From positions 107,387 through 171,386 of the forward strand of contig NZ_JAKKCJ010000006.1 in assembly GCF_021726515.1 (NCBI RefSeq): 64,000 nucleotides of DNA, given 5' to 3'. A program made the translations under genes and the position numbers. The notes beneath the pieces were generated by a model. The model was not told where the DNA came from, ran no database searches, and worked only from the letters and a program-made list of their open reading frames with translations. Origin of the DNA: Vibrio sp. CK2-1. GTDB taxonomy: Bacteria > Pseudomonadota > Gammaproteobacteria > Enterobacterales > Vibrionaceae. Positions 58,526 through 64,000 of this stretch are shown in pieces; the first letter of the stretch is position 1, and each line of letters begins with the position of its first letter.

Positions 58526-58630
58526 CTCGGCTCTCGGCTCTCGGCTCTCGGCTCTCGGCTCTCGGCTCTCGGCTCTCGGCTCTCGGCTCTCGGCTCTCGG
58601 CTCTCGGCTCTCGGCTCTCGGCTCTCGGCT
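58526..58630 (+). repeat. Perfect 7-bp tandem array, 15 copies
   Basis: CTCGGCT repeated 15 times without error (105 bases). It fills most of the hldD-lpxM gap, and its last base is also the last base of the hldD stop codon (read on the minus strand). CTCGGCT-type words are found singly in dispersed elements (for example CACTCGGCTCTCGTA near 33208). Confidence 0.98.
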
Positions 58631-59574
58631 TACTTATTAATCTCAGCCAAATACTCAGCAACACCTTCCGCAACGGTTTTAAATTCAACATCACAACCCG
58701 CGGCACGAAGTTTATCTAAATTTGCTTGAGTGTATTCCTGGTAAGCGCCTTTTAAATGCTCTGGGAATGGGATGGATTCAATCGTGCCTTTACCGTGATG
58801 TTTAACTACTGCTTCAGCCACAGCGCGGAAAGGTTCGGCTTTGCCAGTACCACAGTTGAAAATACCTGATACACCGTTTTCCATAAACCAAAGGTTCACT
58901 TTACACACATCACCGACGTAGATGAAGTCACGTTTGAACTCATCGCTGCCTTCAAATAATTTTGCGTTTTCACCAGCAAGCAATTGGTTGTTTAAGTGAA
59001 ATGCAACTGAAGCCATGCTGCCTTTGTGTTGCTCGCGCGGGCCATAAACATTGAAATAGCGGAAGCCGGTAATTTGAGAAAGTTTTTCACCGTGTGTTTC
59101 GGCATCTGCCCATAAGCGACGCACGTAGTTATCAAATTGTTGTTTAGAATAACCGTAAACATTCAGCGCGCCTTCGTATTCACGCTCTTCGATGAATTCT
59201 TGATCTTGCGCGCCGTAGGTTGCAGCTGAAGAAGCGTAAAGGAATGGAATCTGACGTTCAACACAGTAGTGCAACAATTCTTTAGAATACTCGTAGTTGT
59301 TGAGCATCATGTATTTGCCATCCCACTCAGTTGTCGCAGAACACGCACCTTCGTGGAAAACCGCCTCAATCGGGCCGAAATCATCGCCAGCCATAATTTG
59401 CGTTAAGAAGTCATCACGATCCATGTAATCGGTGATATCTAGGTCGACTAAATTAACGAACTTCTTACCGTTTTTTAAGTTGTCGACTACCAATATGTCG
59501 TTATGACCAGCTTCATTTAATGCTTTAACAATATTGCTGCCAATCATGCCAGCGCCGCCAGTAACGATAATCAT
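58630..59574 (-). CDS. hldD: ADP-L-glycero-D-manno-heptose 6-epimerase HldD (GmhD/RfaD)
   Basis: Final step of ADP-heptose synthesis for the LPS inner core, 314 residues. The N-terminal NADP motif [13 protein letters not shown] is present, with active-site [10 protein letters not shown] and [13 protein letters not shown]. In V. cholerae this gene (gmhD) marks one edge of the O-antigen locus. Its stop codon touches a heptad array. Confidence 0.96.
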   Translation of the reverse strand: MIIVTGGAGMIGSNIVKALNEAGHNDILVVDNLKNGKKFVNLVDLDITDYMDRDDFLTQIMAGDDFGPIEAVFHEGACSATTEWDGKYMMLNNYEYSKELLHYCVERQIPFLYASSAATYGAQDQEFIEEREYEGALNVYGYSKQQFDNYVRRLWADAETHGEKLSQITGFRYFNVYGPREQHKGSMASVAFHLNNQLLAGENAKLFEGSDEFKRDFIYVGDVCKVNLWFMENGVSGIFNCGTGKAEPFRAVAEAVVKHHGKGTIESIPFPEHLKGAYQEYTQANLDKLRAAGCDVEFKTVAEGVAEYLAEINK

Positions 59575-59729
59575 ATTTACTTCCTAAAGAATTCAAAAGA
59601 TAGACGGGCAAAGTATATCAGAAGATAAGTTGAGAGAGGAAATGATATCAATAAAGATTGTTGCGAGTAGGGGGTAACACTATCGCTCGGTAGCTAAGAT
59701 GCTTCTTTCACTATTTATATCCAAAGAAT

Positions 59730-59778
59730 GTGTCATCCTGAATAGCGAGGCACGAGTGTAGTTCAGGATCTCCTACAG
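59730..59778 (+). repeat. REP-like unit, left copy of an inverted pair
   Basis: Begins GTCATCCTGAATAGCGAGGC and ends TAGTTCAGGATCTCCTACAG. ATCCTGAA pairs with TTCAGGAT around an inner CAC/GTG hairpin. The reverse complement recurs at 60100-60145 with about 3 mismatches in 42 bases, so the two units form an inverted repeat around the GIY-YIG gene. Confidence 0.92.
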
Positions 59779-59790
59779 ATAGCAGGGAAC

Positions 59791-60075
59791 TTACAGTTGA
59801 TAGTATAAATCAACCCATTCGTTATTGTGTTCAGTAATTAGGTTATTTTTCCATTGTCTTTTCCAAGCCTTTAATTGCTTTTCCCGTTCGATAGCAATGA
59901 TCATGTCACTATAAAGTTCATAATGTACTAATTTATGAAGCTGATATCGCTGTGTGAAGCCTTTAATATCTCCAGATTTATGTTGCCAGATTCGTTGCTT
60001 CAAATTACTGGTCACGCCAATATACAAAACGTTGTTATGAGTATTAGAAAGGATGTAAATGCAAGGTTGTTTCAT
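59791..60075 (-). CDS. GIY-YIG endonuclease domain protein
   Basis: 94-residue single-domain nuclease of the small UvrC-N/YhbQ-like type. IYILSNTHNNVLYIGVT contains the two-part GIY-YIG signature (IYI ... YIG). The catalytic Arg lies in NLKQRIWQHK (Arg28) and the metal-binding Glu in IEREKQLKAW (Glu65 likely). Nothing else is encoded in the interval. It is flanked by inverted REP-like units 12 bp beyond its stop and 25 bp beyond its start, so the whole looks like a mobile cassette. Cellular role unknown. Confidence 0.9.
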   Translation of the reverse strand: MKQPCIYILSNTHNNVLYIGVTSNLKQRIWQHKSGDIKGFTQRYQLHKLVHYELYSDMIIAIEREKQLKAWKRQWKNNLITEHNNEWVDLYYQL

Positions 60076-60099
60076 GTCTCATTGGTCCTCTGCGTGCTG

Positions 60100-60145
60100 A
60101 TGGAGATCCTGAACTACGTTCGTGCCTCACTATTCAGGATGACGG
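60100..60145 (-). repeat. REP-like unit, right copy of an inverted pair
   Basis: TGGAGATCCTGAACTACGTT ... ATTCAGGATGACG is the inverse of the unit at 59730-59778. The two limit a 416-bp segment holding only the GIY-YIG gene. Confidence 0.92.
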
Positions 60146-60180
60146 TGGGAAGGAATTGAAAAATACAGACGATTTAATTT

Positions 60181-60245
60181 TTCATTCTGAAAATCGGCGA
60201 AGGAGAGCTGTTCAGAACCTCCAATGTCATACTGAAAATCAAACA
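60181..60245 (+). repeat. Degenerate REP-like unit(s)
   Basis: TTCATTCTGAAAATCGGCGA ... CTGTTCAGAACCTCCA has the same plan as the unit at 59730 with many changes, and is followed by the start of a further unit, TGTCATACTGAAAATC. Confidence 0.65.
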
Positions 60246-60281
60246 ATAATCCCTGTATTTTTATTTTCTGAACAAAGAGTT

Positions 60282-60328
60282 ATCTTCTCGGCTCCCGAGC
60301 GCAGCGTCCTCGGTTCTCGCCACCTATT
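60282..60328 (+). repeat. Dispersed intergenic element fragment before rjg
   Basis: CTTCTCGGCTCCCGAGCGCA then GCGTCCTCGGTTCTCGCC matches, inverted, the GGACGCT..CGGGAGCCGA word of the elements at 6793 and 33106. It abuts the rjg stop codon. Confidence 0.65.
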
Positions 60329-60332
60329 TCTC

Positions 60333-61853
60333 TTAATCAATAATGTCGCCAGTAAATCTTGCCTTAAGCAACTCTTTGAATTTACCTTGCACTTCCGGCT
60401 CCCCATGAATCAAAAATATCTTCTTGGGTGATTTTTCAATCCCTTCAATAAATCGCAGTAAATCACTTTGATCCGCATGAGCAGAATACCCAGACATCGA
60501 ATGAACCTGAGCATTCACCTTTACTTTTTGATTGGAAATATAAACATGGTCTTCACCTTCTTGTAGCTCGCGGCCAAGCGTTCCATAAGCTTGAAAGCCT
60601 GCGAGGATAACGTCGGTTTGTTGATGAGGAAGTAGGGCTTGTAGGTAGTTAATAATACGGCCACCATTGCACATGCCGCTGGCCGCAACGATGATGGCGG
60701 GTTCGTTCGTAGAAGCGAGTCGATTGATTAGTTTTATATGCTCTTTATGGCTAGCAACCTTGATGAGTTGCTCAAAAGAAAGTGGATGCCTATCGATATT
60801 CTCATCAAACTCAATGCATTCATCATTCCACAGTTGCTTGAAATGCTCGTATTCTTTGGTGACTTTTAATGCCAGTGGGGAATCTAAAATGATAGGCAGT
60901 TGTTGCCAAAAATCATCGGAAGTGGTTTTGGTTTGAATGCTATGTTCAATCAAACGTTCGATATCAAATAAAATCTCTTGCGTGCGCCCAACACTAAAGG
61001 CCGGAATTATAATAACTCCACCATCTTGTAATGATCTTTGAACTATCTGTTCCAACCGATGTGATCGTGTACTTACATCATCATGCTGTTTATCACCATA
61101 AGTAGTTTCAATCACTAGGTAATCAGCTTGTTTCGGTGGAATAGGATCCGGTAGTAAAGGCGTATTACTTGGCCCTAAGTCACCAGAAAAAACAATATTC
61201 TCACCATTTGGTAATTTAACTTCGATATAAGCGGAACCAAGAATATGCCCAGCGGGCTGGAACAGGATTGAAAGATTGTTGCGTGTCTCGTGTGAGGTGT
61301 CGCGTGTAGAAGCAAAAGCCTTTTTAGCACTAGTGTCAGTTTTTTCGCTTTTATCTTTTTGCTTTTTCTCGCAACACGTAGCGAAGCGCTCACGCAACTC
61401 GCAACAAGTTCCTATCTTCTCCCACTCCCCATACTCCACCGGCACGATCATTCTTTCAATCTTGTCTAAAATTAACTTACGCTGCTTCTTATCCAATCCC
61501 AGTTGGAGCTTTAAACCATCATCTAGCATTAATGGAATAAGCGCAGCGGTTGCTTTGGTGCAATAAATCGGTTTATCGAAGCCTGCAGCTAGCAACCAAG
61601 GTAGGCGGCCGATGTGGTCGATATGGGTATGGGTAATCAGTAAGGCTTCAATGTGTTGAATATCAAAATCAATATTAAGTGCGGTAATGGGATCAGAAGC
61701 GGAATCTTTACCTTGAAACAACCCACAATCAATTAAGATGCCATACTGATCGATACGTAGTTCATGGCATGAGCCCGTAACTGTATTTTTGCCGCCATGG
61801 TGGAGAAGAAAATATTGGTATTCATCGTGTAATTGATACATGTGAGTAGTCAT
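60333..61853 (-). CDS. rjg: MBL-fold / beta-CASP RNA-processing exonuclease (Rjg-like) with repeat-derived insert
   Basis: 506-residue metallo-beta-lactamase RNase. Metal ligands HxHxDH are at residues 75-80 (HTHIDH), His203 (AGHILGS), Asp225 (FSGDLG) and His459 (SAHADQ). The beta-CASP block has SGMCNGGRI and the RMMBL tail YSAHADQSDLL. It corresponds to the gene called rjg at the O-antigen locus edge in V. cholerae. Residues about 150-193 are an in-frame insertion encoded by a dispersed repeat (61273-61408). It is Lys/Thr/Ser-rich with two CC pairs, between EYGEWEKIGT and LSILFQPAGH. Both flanks read as normal family sequence, so the enzyme may still be functional. Confidence 0.9.
   Translation of the reverse strand: MTTHMYQLHDEYQYFLLHHGGKNTVTGSCHELRIDQYGILIDCGLFQGKDSASDPITALNIDFDIQHIEALLITHTHIDHIGRLPWLLAAGFDKPIYCTKATAALIPLMLDDGLKLQLGLDKKQRKLILDKIERMIVPVEYGEWEKIGTCCELRERFATCCEKKQKDKSEKTDTSAKKAFASTRDTSHETRNNLSILFQPAGHILGSAYIEVKLPNGENIVFSGDLGPSNTPLLPDPIPPKQADYLVIETTYGDKQHDDVSTRSHRLEQIVQRSLQDGGVIIIPAFSVGRTQEILFDIERLIEHSIQTKTTSDDFWQQLPIILDSPLALKVTKEYEHFKQLWNDECIEFDENIDRHPLSFEQLIKVASHKEHIKLINRLASTNEPAIIVAASGMCNGGRIINYLQALLPHQQTDVILAGFQAYGTLGRELQEGEDHVYISNQKVKVNAQVHSMSGYSAHADQSDLLRFIEGIEKSPKKIFLIHGEPEVQGKFKELLKARFTGDIID
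61273..61408 (-). repeat. Dispersed element inserted in frame in rjg
   Basis: On the plus strand it starts AGATTGTTGCGTGTCTCGTG and ends CGCTCACGCAACTCGCAACA. The ends are inverted repeats, with ACGTAGCGAAGCGCTCACGC near the right end. It is the same subtype as 6793-6930. About 132 bp (44 codons) are added without a stop or frameshift. Confidence 0.88.
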
Positions 61854-62093
61854 AAGTAAGCCTTATTAATAAAGTTTAACCTGCTGATTTAAATGAATAC
61901 TAAGGGCTTTATGCTAGAAAATCTGGATGAGAGGTTTTGTTTTCGATCAAGTTATCCTTAGTTATTGGAAATTGTTACTAAAATGTCATAAGTAAGAATG
62001 GTATCTTGATGAAGATTTGTCCTACGTGCGCTCGCGCAGAGCCCTAGTTAGTGGTAGAATCCCAACCAATTTTTATGGGTTAGAATAAACGTA

Positions 62094-63317
62094 ATGAGAA
62101 AGTTTAAAGTATTAATCAAGCAATTGTTGTCAAAAACAGGAGCACTGGATCTGTATGTAAAACATTTTTATATTCACTTAACAGTTTTTCTTTATAAAAT
62201 TAAACACGCCAACGTTATTGTGAGTGAAAATCAATTTATATTTGAGTGTTTTCGAGGAAAGTCAGCTACAGACTCCCCATACTCACTTTTCAGAGAGTTA
62301 CAAGCTAATCACCCTGGCGCTACTTTTATTTGGGTCTTTTCTGACCCTGAACATCCTGATGTACAGAAGTTATCTCTGGATAAAAATACACAAATAGTAA
62401 AAAGAGGGACCAAAGAGTATTTTAACGCTTATGCTTCAAGTCAATATTGGATAGTTAATTGTCGATTACCTTATCGATTAATGCCTAGTAAAAAGCAAAC
62501 AGTTATACAGTGTTGGCATGGAACACCTTTAAAAAAATTAGGGTTAGATATTCAAGTAGATAACCAACCTACATCTAGTTTACAAGCTATGCATTTTGCG
62601 TATAAATGGGAAGGAAAGCGTTGTGACTACTTTTTATCTCCTAGTCCCTATGCTTCGGAGTGCTTTATCACTTCGTTTGGTTTAACTAGGGAACAAATTT
62701 TAGAGGTCGGATACCCTAGAAATGATGATTTAGTTAATTACAAAAATGACAAAACTTATCATGATAAAATCAAAGAAGACTTGGGTGTTGCGCTAGACAA
62801 AAAAGTGATTTTATACGCTCCAACATTTAGAGATGATGATTTTGTTGCTGGTAAGCATGTAGCAATGAATAAATTAGATAACGAAAATTTTAAAACTAGT
62901 TTTGGTTCTGAGGTTCAATTCTTATTTCGTGGACATTACTTCACTCAAGTGGATCAACCGAAAGATAGTTTTTTTATCAATGTTTCAGATTATCCACGAA
63001 TTAACGATTTGTTATTGATTGCCGATGAGCTAATCACCGACTATTCAAGTCTGTTTTTTGACTATTTAGTATTAAATCGGCCTGTGTATTTTTATATGTA
63101 TGATAAAGGTAAGTATCTAAATAACCTTCGTGGTACCTACCTTAATGTAGAAACTGAAATGCCAGGCCCTGTAACTGAGGATCAAGATGAATTGATTGAA
63201 ATTTTAAAAAATCAAACGAAGCCTGAATCTCAAAGTGATATATTTAACAAAGTTTATAACCCACATGAGCAAGGGAATTCAGCTCAATGTGTAATTCAAA
63301 AATTTTTAGGTAAGTAG
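62094..63317 (+). CDS. CDP-glycerol:poly(glycerophosphate) glycerophosphotransferase family protein
   Basis: 407-residue TagB/TagF-type transferase. The acceptor/catalytic motif QCWHGTPLKKLGLDI (about residues 140-154) and the C-terminal CDP-glycerol site FRGHYF ... YPRINDLLLIADELITDYSSLFFDYL are well conserved. It would transfer glycerol phosphate or another polyol phosphate to a surface glycan. It lies in an apparent operon with the TagD-like gene 8 bp downstream. No JUMPstart or ops element was found in the 240-bp gap before it. Confidence 0.9.
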   Translation: MRKFKVLIKQLLSKTGALDLYVKHFYIHLTVFLYKIKHANVIVSENQFIFECFRGKSATDSPYSLFRELQANHPGATFIWVFSDPEHPDVQKLSLDKNTQIVKRGTKEYFNAYASSQYWIVNCRLPYRLMPSKKQTVIQCWHGTPLKKLGLDIQVDNQPTSSLQAMHFAYKWEGKRCDYFLSPSPYASECFITSFGLTREQILEVGYPRNDDLVNYKNDKTYHDKIKEDLGVALDKKVILYAPTFRDDDFVAGKHVAMNKLDNENFKTSFGSEVQFLFRGHYFTQVDQPKDSFFINVSDYPRINDLLLIADELITDYSSLFFDYLVLNRPVYFYMYDKGKYLNNLRGTYLNVETEMPGPVTEDQDELIEILKNQTKPESQSDIFNKVYNPHEQGNSAQCVIQKFLGK

Positions 63318-63325
63318 AGTAGGCA

Positions 63326-63721
63326 ATGACAAAGAGAGTAATTACCTTTGGGACCTTTGATGTATTTCATGTCGGTCACATTAATATATTAGAGCGCTGT
63401 GCAACTTTGGGCGATACTTTAATAGTTGGGGTGTCGAGTGATACATTAAATTTCAGTAAAAAACAACGCAACCCCATTTATTCAGAGCAGGATCGCTTGA
63501 AAATCATCCAATCACTTTCTTTTGTTGATGAGGTGTTTGTTGAGCACTCATTAGAAAAAAAACGTGAATATATTCAGTTTTATAAGGCTGATGTACTTGC
63601 AATGGGGGATGATTGGAAAGGTCGCTTTGATGAGTTTTCAGATATTTGTGAAGTCGTGTACTTTCCAAGAACACCATCGATTTCGACTTCTGAAATTATT
63701 GAAATAGCAAAAAACATTTAA
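63326..63721 (+). CDS. Glycerol-3-phosphate cytidylyltransferase (TagD family)
   Basis: 131-residue nucleotidyltransferase that makes CDP-glycerol from CTP and glycerol-3-phosphate. The signature TFGTFDVFHVGHINILERC carries HxGH (about residues 15-18), and the C-terminal RTPSISTSEII motif is diagnostic of TagD. It supplies the donor for the upstream transferase. Good Shine-Dalgarno-like GAGTAGG before the ATG. Confidence 0.93.
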   Translation: MTKRVITFGTFDVFHVGHINILERCATLGDTLIVGVSSDTLNFSKKQRNPIYSEQDRLKIIQSLSFVDEVFVEHSLEKKREYIQFYKADVLAMGDDWKGRFDEFSDICEVVYFPRTPSISTSEIIEIAKNI

Positions 63722-63740
63722 GTGATAAATAGGCTTGAAT

Positions 63741-63872
63741 TTGAATAATAATCGCTACTTAAAACTACGCAGTTTACTTTTTATTAAAGGAGTGCTTTTT
63801 TCTTTTTTAGGCTTTTTTATTGGTAGGAACTCTCGGAGAATAATTCTAAACTCAGAGTTTAATACAGAATTT
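63741..63872 (+). pseudogene. 5' fragment of a third surface-polymer gene, cut by IS66-type element
   Basis: From a TTG at 63741 the frame reads MNNNRYLKLRSLLFIKGVLF, then a hydrophobic stretch and RRIILNSEFNTEFKYP, running into the insertion element. The RRIILNSEFNT part resembles the region after the membrane anchor in CDP-glycerol/polyol-phosphate transferases, but the identification is weak. The frame stops at 63910 inside the element. Confidence 0.45.
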
Positions 63873-64000
63873 AAGTATCCGCGCCATGAACCCACGGGGC
63901 GATATTGTTAGTGTTTGAAGTTCCAAGGCAGGAGTGCATCGATATCAGGTTCCGCTTTCGCTAACTCCTGCATGCACTTGACCATGTAGTCGTAAACGAT
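63873..64000 (-). mobile_element. End of an IS66-family insertion sequence
   Basis: The minus strand encodes a transposase tail (63908-64000) ending ...DIDALLPWNFKH. The plus strand shows a terminal segment GTATCCGCGCCATGAACCCA of the kind found at IS66-family ends. The exact boundary near 63873-63875 is inferred from where the neighbouring gene loses its frame. The rest of the element lies outside the window. Confidence 0.75.
63908..64000 (-). CDS. IS66 family transposase, C-terminal end (partial)
   Basis: The last 30 codons of a gene that continues past the window edge, reading IVYDYMVKCMQELAKAEPDI then DALLPWNFKH and stop. The LLPWN ending is typical of IS66 TnpC transposases. Confidence 0.78.
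   Translation of the reverse strand: MVYDYMVKCMQELAKAEPDIDALLPWNFKH

Noticed and set aside
58465..58719. Reading frames encoding repeated SRLSALG or AESREPR across the 58.5 kb array
   Set aside because: Any frame stays open across a stop-free 7-bp array. The flanks are antisense to or out of frame with lpxM and hldD, so these are not credible proteins.
61273..61408. rjg as a pseudogene because of the repeat insertion
   Set aside because: The insertion is in frame, contains no stop, and all catalytic motifs before and after it are intact.
61854..62093. JUMPstart/ops element before the glycerol-phosphate genes
   Set aside because: No GGCGGTAG-type ops core or JUMPstart sequence could be found in this gap.

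Overview
This window looks like a chromosome segment from a Vibrionaceae gammaproteobacterium, most likely Vibrio. The evidence is the gene order: a gspC-N type II secretion operon followed by nudE and cysQ; lpxL-slmA-dut-coaBC-radC-rpmB-rpmG-mutM-coaD followed by the LPS core locus; and the hldD (gmhD) / rjg pair that borders the O-antigen locus in V. cholerae. Base composition is moderately AT-rich, with a clearly AT-richer patch at about 48.2-52.7 kb. The species cannot be fixed from the sequence alone. No rRNA, tRNA or CRISPR array was seen.

Layout. 0.3-12.3 kb: complete T2SS operon gspCDEFGHIJKLMN. 12.3-16.2 kb: nudE, cysQ, nfuA, a comF-family gene, bioH. 16.3-21.5 kb: glycerol regulon (glpR and glpD on the minus strand, glpF and glpK divergent) with GlpR-like operators in the glpD/glpF gap. 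21.6-28.8 kb: two lipoprotein genes, tex, greB, ompR, envZ. 29.1-33 kb: the purine permease gene xanP, with a near-perfect PurR box, and recG. 33.2-40.7 kb: lpxL, slmA, dut, coaBC, radC, a four-helix-bundle gene, rpmB, rpmG, mutM, coaD. 40.9-59.6 kb: LPS core and surface-sugar locus. It holds a UDP-sugar epimerase, several glycosyltransferases, kdkA, a DUF3413 membrane sulfatase, a GT56 transferase, a YrbL-like kinase, waaA, a wecE/rmlA/rmlB set with a hexapeptide acyltransferase, waaF, a waaL-like ligase, lpxM and hldD. 59.7-61.9 kb: a GIY-YIG cassette and rjg. 62.1-64 kb: two glycerol-phosphate polymer genes, then a third broken by the end of an IS66-family element.

The most striking property is a family of dispersed, partly palindromic non-coding elements. 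They carry core words close to GGGCGCTTCGCTTCTCGT and its complement, and they fill almost every intergenic gap in the housekeeping regions. They lie inside the gsp operon (gspF/G, gspG/H), between ompR and envZ, on both sides of xanP, and once in frame inside the coding sequence of rjg. In three of these slots the sequence has become a perfect 7-bp tandem array (11, 18 and 15 copies), and in a fourth a perfect 16-bp array (5 copies). A second REP-like family (units beginning GTCATCCTGAA and ending TTCAGGATCTCC) forms inverted repeats around the GIY-YIG endonuclease gene, and related bipartite units lie in the ~235-bp direct repeats that flank xanP.

How the genes work together. LpxL and LpxM complete lipid A, WaaA and KdkA handle Kdo, HldD and WaaF supply and add heptose, other transferases extend the core, and the ligase would join a polymer. 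RmlA-RmlB-WecE plus the acyltransferase predict a dTDP-4-acylamino-4,6-dideoxy sugar (Fuc4NAc-like), which the GT56 enzyme could transfer. The interval between hldD and rjg, where V. cholerae keeps its O-antigen genes, is here reduced to about 0.76 kb holding only the GIY-YIG cassette. Glycerol-phosphate polymer genes lie just beyond rjg instead.
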